Virus record (IMG/VR): IMGVR_UViG_3300046680_000350
Coordinates: 1-24,220 of that record
DNA: 24,220 bases
Reading direction: 5' to 3' (one strand)
Origin: a virus
In this document: in pieces, positions 12,711 to 21,159 of the stretch
Layout: each line of letters begins with the position of its first letter
Position numbering within the stretch: position 1 is the first letter of the stretch
Made by a program: the position numbers and the translations under genes
Notes under the pieces: model-generated
Told to the model about the DNA's origin: nothing
Databases searched by the model: none
What the model saw: only the letters and a program-made list of their open reading frames with translations

Positions 12711-14537
12711 TTAGCTGAACGGGGTGGTGTCCGAGACCTGGAGACCCTGGAGAATGCCGCTGTACTGCGGGGCGTGGGCCACGAGAGCTCCGTACATGAA
12801 GATGCTGTAGCGGAACGTCGCGTCAATGACCGGCCACGCCACAGACACGTAGTCCTGGACCATGGTCATCTCCCACGCGTTCGCAACGTTCGTCCACGTC
12901 TGCGGGAGCTGGTAGGACATCAGCATCGCGGAACCCTGGGTCAGCCACGGGTGCACAACGAGCTTCAGGATCGACCGGGTGATCGGGTTCTGGAACTCGG
13001 AGACAGCCGCACCGACGCGGACGCCGGAAACGTCTGGCTGGTCCAGGAACAGACGGTAGTTCGTGGCAGAACCCTGCGAGATGACGTCGTTCGAGAGGCG
13101 CATGATGTCGCCGCCCTCACCGACAATCTCCGCCGGGTCGGCACGGAACGCGCCAGGGTTGTTGCTGGTGGTGTTCGTGCCGTTCCACAGAGCCTGGAGG
13201 GCCGTGTACAGAACGTTGTAGTTCAGGTGCTGGCCGACCGAAGAGTTGACGTAGCCGCCCTGCCAGTTGCTCGGGTACACACCCGAGGTGGCGGACTTGC
13301 CCGTCAGGGTCGGGATCAGGCCCTCCATGCGGGTGCCCGTACCGGTGCCGGTGTCAGCCGCAGGCGGCACGACAACAGCAGGCAGCACAGCGAAGCCCTG
13401 GAGGGTGTACTTGGTGCCGCCGACACCGGACGCCATCAGGTAGTAGCTCGTGCCGTCGAAGCCGTAGACGTTCCACGACTGGCCACCAGCGGACATCGCC
13501 GGGAAGGTGACGTCCACAACCTGGCCCGCAGCCACCGCAAAGGTGGTCGACGCGGCCGACACGGCAGTGGAGCCGTAGTAGTTGGTCGCAGCCACCTTCA
13601 CCGCAGTGATGGTGGTGTTGAACGCGGTCTCGTTCGAACCGGCGGTACGGACGGTCGCAGTCGGGGTGCCAGGCGTCGCCAGGACGGTGCTGGACGCCGA
13701 CAGCATCGCGTACTCCTCACCGAGCATCATCTCCTGGAGGAGAATCAGGTTGGCGAGCGCCGAAATGTCCTCGAAGCCCTGACCGGCGAACTGCGCCAGC
13801 CACGACAGCGACTCGGTCAGACCGAAGAAGCGGTACGGGACATTCAGCTGGACCTCGGTCTGAGAACCAGCGTTCGGCAGGTTGAGCGGCCACGAAGTAG
13901 ACGCCAGAGAACCACTGGACTGAACCAGCTCGGGAATCGAGATGTCCGTGACGCCCTGGCCACCCGTCTGGGTGCCGGAGATGCCGGTGAACACGCGCTC
14001 GATACGGCTGGTGCCCTGACCGGCCGGGCGGGGGAGCTTGTTCCGGAAAACCGTGTACATCGGGTAGATGAGACGGCTCGGAGCGAGCAGGTCAAAAGGC
14101 ACAAGGCCGGAGACGGTGCCAATGCCGAGGTTACCGGCGGTGAAGCTCTTCAGGGCGTCCGCGCCACCGGGCATCTGTCCCAGAACCTGGGAGAGCTGCT
14201 CGCCGATGGACGGAGCGGTCAGCGCGGTCTTCAGGTTGCCGAACTGGCCCAGGAACTGGGGGTTCAGGCCCTTGACGACGTCCGCTTTGCGCGTGTAGCC
14301 ACGGTTGGTCTCCGTACGGAGCTCCATGGTGGCCTGGTGCGCCTTGGTCAGGATCTGACCCGGGTCACTCAGCGCCTGGTTGCCGGTACCGATGTAACCG
14401 GCACCCTTGACCATGTACGACATGCGGTTCTTGAGCATGTCACCGGAACGCGAGTACTGTCCTGCCTGAGCAGACGCCTCGTTGTTGGTCGGCCCGACCG
14501 TGGCGGGAGGGACCTCCATGCTGAGAATGTCAGCCAT
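12711..14537 (-). CDS. Major capsid protein with inserted beta domain
   Basis: A 608-aa protein, ATG at 14537 behind AAAGGAAA. It directly follows the protease/scaffold gene and is followed by decoration genes, the usual place for the capsid gene. Capsid-like landmarks include VSGLVPFDLLAPSRLIYPMY and TVFRNKLPRPAGQGTSRIER (N-arm and start of the HK97-type fold), PYRFFGLTESLSWLAQFAGQ, GFEDISALANLILLQEMMLG, and the C-terminal TRSILKLVVHPWLTQGSAML. Residues about 287-395 form a separate beta-rich, Ig-like piece (TTITAVKVAATNYYGSTAVS, QSWNVYGFDGTSYYLMASGV) that would stand on the capsid surface. The usual fold needs only 300-400 aa; this insertion and a long N-terminal part of about 140 aa explain the size. 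Family assignment rests on order, size and fold landmarks. Confidence 0.88.
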   Translation of the reverse strand: MADILSMEVPPATVGPTNNEASAQAGQYSRSGDMLKNRMSYMVKGAGYIGTGNQALSDPGQILTKAHQATMELRTETNRGYTRKADVVKGLNPQFLGQFGNLKTALTAPSIGEQLSQVLGQMPGGADALKSFTAGNLGIGTVSGLVPFDLLAPSRLIYPMYTVFRNKLPRPAGQGTSRIERVFTGISGTQTGGQGVTDISIPELVQSSGSLASTSWPLNLPNAGSQTEVQLNVPYRFFGLTESLSWLAQFAGQGFEDISALANLILLQEMMLGEEYAMLSASSTVLATPGTPTATVRTAGSNETAFNTTITAVKVAATNYYGSTAVSAASTTFAVAAGQVVDVTFPAMSAGGQSWNVYGFDGTSYYLMASGVGGTKYTLQGFAVLPAVVVPPAADTGTGTGTRMEGLIPTLTGKSATSGVYPSNWQGGYVNSSVGQHLNYNVLYTALQALWNGTNTTSNNPGAFRADPAEIVGEGGDIMRLSNDVISQGSATNYRLFLDQPDVSGVRVGAAVSEFQNPITRSILKLVVHPWLTQGSAMLMSYQLPQTWTNVANAWEMTMVQDYVSVAWPVIDATFRYSIFMYGALVAHAPQYSGILQGLQVSDTTPFS

Positions 14538-14564
14538 GGTATTTCCTTTCAGCGGGAGTTTTCA

Positions 14565-17393
14565 TTACGGGTTGATCCCCGTCATCTGGTAAAGGCGACT
14601 CCAGGCAGCCTCCCGCTGCGCCGGGTCTGGGTTGTTGCGAGCCTCCAACTGGAGAGACTGCATCAGGGCCAACTGAGTACGCTCCGCGTTCTCTGCGACC
14701 GTACGGGCGGCCACCGGCACACCCGTAGCGGACTTGTTGGCGGTGTTCTGCATCGCAAGGCCCTTGAAAGGGGCCTCGCGCGGGTCAGGAAGGTCGCCAA
14801 GCGCATCAAGGCGCTTCTGCTGCTTCCGCAAAGCCTTCTGGGTGACGGCAAGCTGCTCGGACTGGGCAGTGAACTGCTCCATCAGAGCCGCAAGCTTCTC
14901 AACGAGCGGATTGGTGGCCTCGGCGAGCGCACTCTTCATAATGTCGCCGAAAACGGGAGCCTCCGGCTCAACCGCCCCGTCGGACACCGTCGCTGCCTTC
15001 TCCACGAAAACGCCCTCAAGACCGGCCGCGTTCGCCGCCTCGCGGGCCTGCTCAATGAGCTCCTGCGCCTTAGCGGTCATCTCCGGGTCCTCCTCCGACT
15101 TTCCGACCGGCAGAGGAACCGGACGTGCACCAACTGGCGGCTCCCCACCAAGACCGGGGGCAGCCATGGGGCACAGGTCCGGGAACGTCTGCGCAATGTG
15201 GTCGTGCATGGCCTGCATCGCCGATTTGGCGCTGTCCCGCAGGGCGTTGCGGTAGTAGGTGCGGCTCATGCCCGGGGGAAGAGGCGCTGGCTCGATCACG
15301 CCCGAGCCCTTGTTCGCAGGTGACTGCTCAGCGCGCCCAGCACTCTGGTAGCCCTGGCTGAAGTCGTCTGCGCTCATGTCGCTCGTGGGCACACTGTGCG
15401 TGTTCGGACCGGCATGCCCAGAACTCAACTGTGCCTGCCCCGCAGTCAGAGCCGGACGGCGGAAGCGGGTCGGAGAGAGCTCGGTCGGCGTCGGGAAAGA
15501 ACCCGGACCCTTGTTGGCGTCCGTGAACTCCTTGTGCAGCTCATCACGGAGCTCCGCAATGACCTCCGGGTCCGTGCCCTTGATCGTGACGGCGTGCTGC
15601 CACATCAACGCCATGTGGCGTGCCTCGTCCAGCGGGGCAGACGCGGCGGCGTCGAGGGCCTTCTGCTGCCACTCGACCGCACTCAGCTCGCTGAACGCGT
15701 CCGCCTGGAAGCACTTCGCCACGTCCGACGGCTCAAAGGCAGCACACAGGTGGTCGTGCAGCGCCCCGAGGTCATGCGGGGCACCGACGCTCTTGTGCCG
15801 GTCGGCGGCCTTCATGTAGCGGCTGTCCGGGTCGGTCGGCAGGCCCGCATCGTGCTCGAACGATTCGATGGCCATACCGTCCGGCTCACGGTGAGCCGGA
15901 ATGGGGTCAATGCCTGCGGCACCAGGTCCCACAACACCATCCCCCGGAGTCGGCTTGCCCTTTTTCTTCTTTTTCTTCTGAACCTGGGGAGCTGGGACGC
16001 CCTTCAGTGACAACCCGCAGTGCGAGCAGAAACTGTGGTCCTCATCGGACGCGGAACCGCAGCCCGAGCACGACATGCTGCCAGGACCGTTCTTGACGAC
16101 GTCCGGATCGGAGGACTTGTCGGCCTTGGGCAGCTTTCCGCCGCACTTTTCGCAGATGCGGAGCTTGGAGTCCGCGTGGTGCGAAGCGCCGCAGTCGCAG
16201 TCCTTCTCGCCCTTGGTGGCGTCCGGCTTTGCCTCGTCGTCCTTCTCGTCGTCCTTCTCGTCGTCGTCGTCGTCCGAGGAGCCGAAAGGCTTGGCGGCAC
16301 CCTCAAAAGCGCCACCCTTCTTCTTTTTGCCCTTTTCGAGCTCGGCGTCAGGCTCCATCTTCCCCACCCCGATCTCTTCTTTCCAGGAATCTGGAAGTTC
16401 GGCAACGAAAGACGGTCCCTTGCGGCGGGCAATACTGATGATGTTCGACTTCAGCTTGTCACTGGAGAAGTTCCCCTCCCCGGCACGCCCGATCGAGGAC
16501 GCGGCATCGGAGACGTCACCTGGGGTGACAATCGGGAAGGAACGGCCCGACCCAGCGAAGTCGGCGGCCGGAATCTTGTCCCGATCCACTCCCCCGCCGA
16601 CATCCGGGTCCATCTTCCGCTTCTCGGTGGCATCGCTGGCGGCACGCTCCTCGGCGACCGCACGGTGCTTGAGGAGCTTCGCGAGATCGGCGGGCGAGAA
16701 GGAAACGGAGACGTCCGTCGGCAGCTCAACCGAAACGGTCTCCGGATCGGCCGTCTTGTTGATGACGTTGCCGACCGTGCTCTGGAGCTTCGTGATCAAG
16801 CGGTCCATGTCCGCGTCCGAGGCGGACTGGACACCCTTCAGCTCCAAAATGATGTCATCCGGCCCGAACAGCTCGTCTACGAACTCAGGAAGACCGTCCG
16901 AGGCGGATTTCACCAGCTGCACACCGCAGTTCTTGTTCGCCGGGCGGTCCACGAGGGAAATCTCGACGATCTCCGTGCTGGGTCCGCCCTTGATCCGGCC
17001 CCCACGGGCAATCGGGTCACGGACGATGTCCGGGCGGGAAATACCGACCGAATAGGCGCGCAGAACGCCCTTCTCCACGAGCCGCTTCGCCACAGGCTCC
17101 ACGATGAGGGACTTGACCCACGTCGCGCCCTCAGCATCGGTATTCGCCTCAATGCCGATCCCCGCAGGGTCACGCTGCGAGTTGTGCTGCACACGAACGT
17201 TCCCACCGCTGGAAAGCCACGACTGAATCGCCTTGGCGGACCACTCGGGGTCGACGATCTGCTCATCGCTGTCTACCGAACCGTCGGTAGCCTTGCCGTA
17301 GACGTAGAGGTCCCCATCCGGGGTCCGCTCGCTCTTGGTGATAGGGAACGAGATGTAGGTCAGGTCCCCGCTGTCTGTCAGAGTGGCTGCCAC
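14565..17393 (-). CDS. Prohead protease / zinc-ribbon / scaffold polyprotein
   Basis: A 942-aa protein with a GTG start at 17393 behind AGGGAG. Residues about 1-165 are an HK97-type (S78-like) prohead protease: NVRVQHNS with H70, LRAYSVGISRPDI with S115, and STEIVEISLVDRPANKNCG with acidic residues E141/E144. Residues about 270-345 (IPAADFAGSGRSFPI, SIGRAGEGN, IISIARRKGPSF) resemble a small domain seen in other phage polyproteins. An acidic/Lys low-complexity part (DDDDDEKDDEKDDE) follows. Then come two zinc motifs: CDCG/CEKCGG at about 399-418 and CSGCG/CSHCG at about 442-460. A His/Cys-containing helical region (about 505-625) is unassigned. The C-terminus (about 770-942) is coiled coil (LVEKLAALMEQFTAQSEQLA), as in scaffolds. 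It probably shapes, then processes, the procapsid. Confidence 0.85.
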   Translation of the reverse strand: MAATLTDSGDLTYISFPITKSERTPDGDLYVYGKATDGSVDSDEQIVDPEWSAKAIQSWLSSGGNVRVQHNSQRDPAGIGIEANTDAEGATWVKSLIVEPVAKRLVEKGVLRAYSVGISRPDIVRDPIARGGRIKGGPSTEIVEISLVDRPANKNCGVQLVKSASDGLPEFVDELFGPDDIILELKGVQSASDADMDRLITKLQSTVGNVINKTADPETVSVELPTDVSVSFSPADLAKLLKHRAVAEERAASDATEKRKMDPDVGGGVDRDKIPAADFAGSGRSFPIVTPGDVSDAASSIGRAGEGNFSSDKLKSNIISIARRKGPSFVAELPDSWKEEIGVGKMEPDAELEKGKKKKGGAFEGAAKPFGSSDDDDDEKDDEKDDEAKPDATKGEKDCDCGASHHADSKLRICEKCGGKLPKADKSSDPDVVKNGPGSMSCSGCGSASDEDHSFCSHCGLSLKGVPAPQVQKKKKKKGKPTPGDGVVGPGAAGIDPIPAHREPDGMAIESFEHDAGLPTDPDSRYMKAADRHKSVGAPHDLGALHDHLCAAFEPSDVAKCFQADAFSELSAVEWQQKALDAAASAPLDEARHMALMWQHAVTIKGTDPEVIAELRDELHKEFTDANKGPGSFPTPTELSPTRFRRPALTAGQAQLSSGHAGPNTHSVPTSDMSADDFSQGYQSAGRAEQSPANKGSGVIEPAPLPPGMSRTYYRNALRDSAKSAMQAMHDHIAQTFPDLCPMAAPGLGGEPPVGARPVPLPVGKSEEDPEMTAKAQELIEQAREAANAAGLEGVFVEKAATVSDGAVEPEAPVFGDIMKSALAEATNPLVEKLAALMEQFTAQSEQLAVTQKALRKQQKRLDALGDLPDPREAPFKGLAMQNTANKSATGVPVAARTVAENAERTQLALMQSLQLEARNNPDPAQREAAWSRLYQMTGINP

Positions 17394-17435
17394 ATCCGAC
17401 TCCCTTACTGTCGACTACCGGAACGGAAGCACTGC

Positions 17436-17657
17436 TTAGTCGTCGTCCACCAGCGTGGCACTCGGAAGCCGCCACGCCGGTAGTTCCCCTGTTTTCAGTT
17501 TGGTACGCCATTTGCCGTCCGTATCCGTCCACACATACCCGTGGTCGGTCATGACGGCGTCGTACTTGATGCGGACGCGCTCACCGAGCTCTTCCAGCTT
17601 GTTGAGCGCGTCCGCAATATCGGCGAGCAGGACAGAAGCGACTTCAGAAGTGCTCAT
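17436..17657 (-). CDS. Small protein between portal and protease genes
   Basis: A 73-aa protein whose ATG at 17657 overlaps the portal stop by 4 bp (ATGA), with AGGAAAGG upstream. A longer frame from 17762 would lie inside the portal gene and is rejected. The first half is helical (MSTSEVASVLLADIADALNK, LEELGERVRIKYDAVM), the second half strand-like (TDHGYVWTDTDGKWRTKLKT) and ends acidic (TLVDDD). It is translationally coupled to the portal gene, so the ratio to portal may be fixed. I recognise no family. It occupies the slot where many phages encode a MuF-like minor head protein, but is far too short to be one. Confidence 0.75.
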   Translation of the reverse strand: MSTSEVASVLLADIADALNKLEELGERVRIKYDAVMTDHGYVWTDTDGKWRTKLKTGELPAWRLPSATLVDDD

Positions 17658-20600
17658 GACTGCCTTTCCTGCCCGGCTGCAAGCGCCGCCAGGACGAGGG
17701 GGAGGTCCGCCAACAGTTCGGCCCGAATTGCCGGATTGCCTTGCAAATGGTCGACGTCCCACCAGGCGAGGGACTCGAACTCATCACCGTCCGGGTCGTC
17801 CGGGTTCATGACATCATCCCGGCTGTCCCCGATCTGGACACTGTCCTCCGTGGGCACTTCGTAGACGAATCCACGGTACTTTCCGTTGGACGAGAGCCAT
17901 TTGCCCCGCAGGCGTCCGTCAGGCAGGTGCAGACCCGTCTCCTCCTGCCACTCCCGCACAGCACCCATAACAGGAGACTCGGAATCCTCCAGGCAGCCGC
18001 CCGGGAACTCCCAGGTGCCTGCGGCGGGATCCGGAGGAGTCGTGCCCATCTTGTCGGAGACGCTTTCGCCGTCGTCGTGGCTGATGGAGCCATCCGCATG
18101 AGACCACCAGTCACTCCCTTCCATGCCCCAGGCGGCGGGAGTACCACAGGGGCATACGGCGGCTTGACCGGCCGCCCGCTGGAGCATCAGGACACGGCCC
18201 GAATCGGCTGCCCGGATAGCAATACCCGAAGCGACCGGACCCTGCGGCCCGAACCTCTTCGCGACACCGCCGGAAACACTCTCCGGATCCCACGCGTCAC
18301 AGACGTCACTGGACCGGATGACACCCTCGACCAGCGTGCAACTGTCCGGGGCACGGAACATGGAGCACGTTCCGCAGCTCTCCCCCGCCTCCGTGGCCTG
18401 CCGGTAATCCACCGACTCGGGGGTGACCTTCTCCCGCTTGCTCGCCGAATCCGGCTCCTTGTGGAACTGGTAGGCATGCGTCTCGAACCACGGGCCGTCC
18501 TGGGAATGCACCCGGCCGATGTACACCAGCGCCGGACGCCCCAGCTCCTTGTACGCCAGAGCACGGTGATGCCCGTCAACGACATCGACAGTGGAATCCC
18601 CCGGCTCCAGCACAGTCACCGACGGCTTCGGAACATCACCGGAGCCGATCCGCTCCTTGAAAGCGTCGACCTTCTCCTGCTGGTGGTGCGCAGCCCAGTG
18701 CTCCTCATTGCTGTAGTTCACAAACTCCTGCGGAAGACTCACCGGGCCAGTCCAGCGGGCCTTTTTGACCCACTGAATGGACTCCGGCGGAAAGTTCTTC
18801 AGCAGCTGCTCGTACACCACGTCGGCGGACACCGAGGGATGCGCCGGGATGTGCACCTCGGACTTCGCCGTCTGAATACCCTCGGCGTCGTGCGGGAACT
18901 TCGTGAAACCCCCGCCACCGGCCGGATTGCTCCACCAGTCAGGCTTGTCCGGATCCGGATCCGCCCAAAACTCCTGGCCGCTGTCCGAAACCCGGCGCAT
19001 CCGCCGTGAGACGTCAATCGCAGTATCCACGTCCAATCCCTTGGCCATGTACTCCGCAATACGGGCCAGCACGTCGTTGTCGATGTGCTTGGCCTCCCAG
19101 GTGGAGATCATCCGACCCTTTTTGACGTGCCGGGCGAGGGCCTCGAACTCCGACTGCACCGCCCGCTCGTCGCCCTCGCTCTTGGCAGCCCGCGAGGCGC
19201 GGGGGCGCTTGGAACCGGCCGCCGCAACATCGTGCGCCGGTGTCTGGGCGTTTCCGTTGCCGTCGGTCGGCTTCGCACCCGCCGCCGGTTTGGCGGCAGG
19301 CTTGGCGGCAGGCTTGGCAGCCGGTTTCGCTGCGGCAGCTGCACCCGCCGCCGGTTTCGCGGCCGACGGAGACGGCTTCGTCCCCGCAGGCGGCATCCCC
19401 GGAACCTCCGGAGGCGTCACCGGCGGCGTTACCGCAAGCGTCGGAGCACCCGTAGCACCCGCAGGAAGAGCCCCGAACTCCGGACCCTGGAGATTGTTCG
19501 TCCGCTGCGCCTCCACCGCCTCCTGGAGCGGGAACCAGCCCTGCGGCGTCGCCCACCCCGGGTCCGAGGTCTCCGGCAGGCCCCACGGCTGCAACTTCAG
19601 CTCGGAACGCGCCTCGTCGATCGAACGCAGACCCGCACCCACCTGCTGGGTCAGCAGCTTCGTAAGGACCTCCTCGTCCTTCTCCTCCTGCGTCCCCTCG
19701 AATACGAACCGCATATCGTCCTGCTTGCAGATCACCTGGAGGATGTAATCCATGATGTCCGCAATGAACGTCAGCGTCGGCTTCGTGGCCTTACGGGCCT
19801 GAACATCCTGCGACATCTTCGCCATCTGATGCGCAGCACCCGGCGAGGTGGTCGTAGACACCTTCGGCATGATGCCCAGCTCCATCGGCTGCACATCGAA
19901 CGCCATACAGACCTGGTTCATCACCACTTCGTCGAACTGGTCCGCAAGCTGCTGCTCACGCTGCGGCATCACCTTCGAATCCGAGGGAAGAACAATGATC
20001 TTGTGCTTCCACGCCGGGTCACCGGCAATCGCATTCAACGCGTCCTGCAACTCGCGGATCTGATTCGGCGTCATGTTCGAGTTCACGCCGCCAGGACTCA
20101 CATACACCGCCGGAACCGTTCCCTCACGGAAATAGTCCAGCTGGTAGCCCTGCTTCTGCAAACCCGACATCACCGGAATCAAGGCCCGCTCGATCGGCGG
20201 AAAACCGTACGGAGTCCACCGGCGCGGCACCATCGGCAAGTACAGCAACTGGTTCGCGTGCCAAGAATTGACCTCGGAACCCTTCAAGTTACCGTTCGCG
20301 ATGTCCCGCTCCGTCAGCAGCGTCATAAAATCAGAACGCGGCACCCCGTACAAGTACTGCTGGTACGCGGCAGCCGGAGGACGAGGCCGGGCACCATGCA
20401 TGTCCAGCAGCGGGCGGATCGTCGGCCCGTTGATCAGCGAAACAGAATCCAGGTTCGACCCCAGAAGCCCCTTCTTGCTGGAACGGTCCCACTTGGAGCG
20501 GAACAACAGCGACAGCGCGTCGAAAACGAAAATCTCCTCCAGGAACGCGTCGATGAACGAGTCCCACGAGAAATAATCCGGATCCGGGCCGCTCCGGAAG

Positions 20601-21136
20601 AACTTCATCGCCTCCTGGCGGCGCTCCCCGAAGTCCTTCATGTCATCATGCGACCCGCGCATCGCCTTCGCCGCATCATGGGTCGGCATGATGTCCCAGT
20701 CGATGCCACGGATCTCATTCTTCCGCAGCTGAATGCACGCACGCGCCACCGAATACAAGTCCGCCAGCGAGCGCAGCGTATTGAAGTCCGCGAGCTTGAT
20801 GCCCTCCGAGCCCGGAGTACCCGTCGGAAGGTTCCAACCCACCTGGTACTCGTACAGGCGTGCGTCCGGAAAGTCCGAACCCGGCTCCGGACCGTCCACC
20901 GGCACCGGCAGAATCGGCGAGAACGGGCCGAACGCGCCATTGAGGAAGTCATCGGCCGGACGCGGCAGATACGAACGGTACGCATTCGTCCAGGACCCGT
21001 CCTGGCCCCCCGTGTCCAACTGCCGGGCCATCGGGGACACCGAACCGATATACCCGTTCCCGGAACCCTGCGCCGAGGGGCTCTGCTGCTGACGGATCGC
21101 CTTCGCACTGGAAATAATGGAACCGCGACCGGCCAT
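17654..21136 (-). CDS. Portal protein fused to ParB-like, Cys-motif and Nudix hydrolase domains
   Basis: About 1160 aa. ATG at 21136 (MAGRGS) is preferred over GTG at 21142 because GGGGG lies seven bases upstream. Residues (counted from the GTG): about 1-530 portal, with the FSPILPVPV peptide and LYEYQVGWNLP at 74-105, ARACIQLRKNEIRGIDWDIM, NSWHANQLLYLPMVPRRWTP, PPIERALIPVMSGLQKQGYQ, and a C-terminal helix (EEVLTKLLTQQVGAGLRSID). Residues 588-625 are a KPAA-repeat linker. About 760-890 is ParB-like, with DVVDGHHRALAYKELGRPAL at 853-872. C923, C926, C935 and C948 form a possible metal site. About 966-1150 is a Nudix fold with an exact box G1049-x5-E-x7-RE-W-x-EE-x-GL1071. Portals form 12-subunit rings for DNA entry and exit; typical length is 400-600 aa. 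The extra domains would give enzyme copies at the vertex; activity is inferred. Confidence 0.9.
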   Translation of the reverse strand: MAGRGSIISSAKAIRQQQSPSAQGSGNGYIGSVSPMARQLDTGGQDGSWTNAYRSYLPRPADDFLNGAFGPFSPILPVPVDGPEPGSDFPDARLYEYQVGWNLPTGTPGSEGIKLADFNTLRSLADLYSVARACIQLRKNEIRGIDWDIMPTHDAAKAMRGSHDDMKDFGERRQEAMKFFRSGPDPDYFSWDSFIDAFLEEIFVFDALSLLFRSKWDRSSKKGLLGSNLDSVSLINGPTIRPLLDMHGARPRPPAAAYQQYLYGVPRSDFMTLLTERDIANGNLKGSEVNSWHANQLLYLPMVPRRWTPYGFPPIERALIPVMSGLQKQGYQLDYFREGTVPAVYVSPGGVNSNMTPNQIRELQDALNAIAGDPAWKHKIIVLPSDSKVMPQREQQLADQFDEVVMNQVCMAFDVQPMELGIMPKVSTTTSPGAAHQMAKMSQDVQARKATKPTLTFIADIMDYILQVICKQDDMRFVFEGTQEEKDEEVLTKLLTQQVGAGLRSIDEARSELKLQPWGLPETSDPGWATPQGWFPLQEAVEAQRTNNLQGPEFGALPAGATGAPTLAVTPPVTPPEVPGMPPAGTKPSPSAAKPAAGAAAAAKPAAKPAAKPAAKPAAGAKPTDGNGNAQTPAHDVAAAGSKRPRASRAAKSEGDERAVQSEFEALARHVKKGRMISTWEAKHIDNDVLARIAEYMAKGLDVDTAIDVSRRMRRVSDSGQEFWADPDPDKPDWWSNPAGGGGFTKFPHDAEGIQTAKSEVHIPAHPSVSADVVYEQLLKNFPPESIQWVKKARWTGPVSLPQEFVNYSNEEHWAAHHQQEKVDAFKERIGSGDVPKPSVTVLEPGDSTVDVVDGHHRALAYKELGRPALVYIGRVHSQDGPWFETHAYQFHKEPDSASKREKVTPESVDYRQATEAGESCGTCSMFRAPDSCTLVEGVIRSSDVCDAWDPESVSGGVAKRFGPQGPVASGIAIRAADSGRVLMLQRAAGQAAVCPCGTPAAWGMEGSDWWSHADGSISHDDGESVSDKMGTTPPDPAAGTWEFPGGCLEDSESPVMGAVREWQEETGLHLPDGRLRGKWLSSNGKYRGFVYEVPTEDSVQIGDSRDDVMNPDDPDGDEFESLAWWDVDHLQGNPAIRAELLADLPLVLAALAAGQERQS
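17930..17998 (-). other. Nudix box coding segment at the portal C-terminus
   Basis: The encoded GCLEDSESPVMGAVREWQEE, followed by TGL, fits G-x5-E-x7-R-E-U-x-E-E-x-G-U at every fixed position; only the U residue is Trp instead of the usual Ile/Leu/Val. All metal-binding glutamates are present. It is preceded by GTWEFPGG, the normal strand before the box. The loop before that is about 45 residues long and carries a CPCG pair and two His. Confidence 0.85.
19278..19337 (-). repeat. Tandem 12-bp repeats encoding KPAA linker
   Basis: Units of TTGGCGGCAGGC-type sequence (plus-strand view) repeat about four times, two of them exact at 19290-19313, with degenerate copies at each end. They encode Lys-Pro-Ala-Ala units that form a flexible linker between the portal body and its C-terminal domains. 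Such repeats expand or contract easily. Confidence 0.8.
20837..20920 (-). other. Proline-rich portal peptide shared with the 74-aa protein
   Basis: The portal encodes FSPILPVPV and then, after an acidic spacer, PDARLYEYQVG. The 74-aa protein at 23530-23754 carries FSPILPVPV, a second PILPVPV, and PARLSEYTIGG in the same order. The DNA around 20900-20928 and 23682-23709 is also similar. Confidence 0.75.
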
Positions 21137-21159
21137 GGGCACCCCCTTTTTTCAGAATG

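Noticed and set aside
12267-15323. A 1018-codon open frame on the plus strand
   Set aside because: It is antisense to the capsid and protease genes, is extremely Arg/Gly/His/Leu-rich, has no ribosome site, and follows from codon bias of GC-rich genes on the other strand.
16020-17483. A 487-codon plus-strand frame
   Set aside because: Antisense to the protease gene, Arg/Val/Gly-rich, no ribosome site or family resemblance.
17436-17762. A 108-aa version of the gene after portal
   Set aside because: The extra 35 residues lie within the portal gene and are low-complexity Arg/Gly/Pro; the ATGA overlap start at 17657 is normal for this operon.
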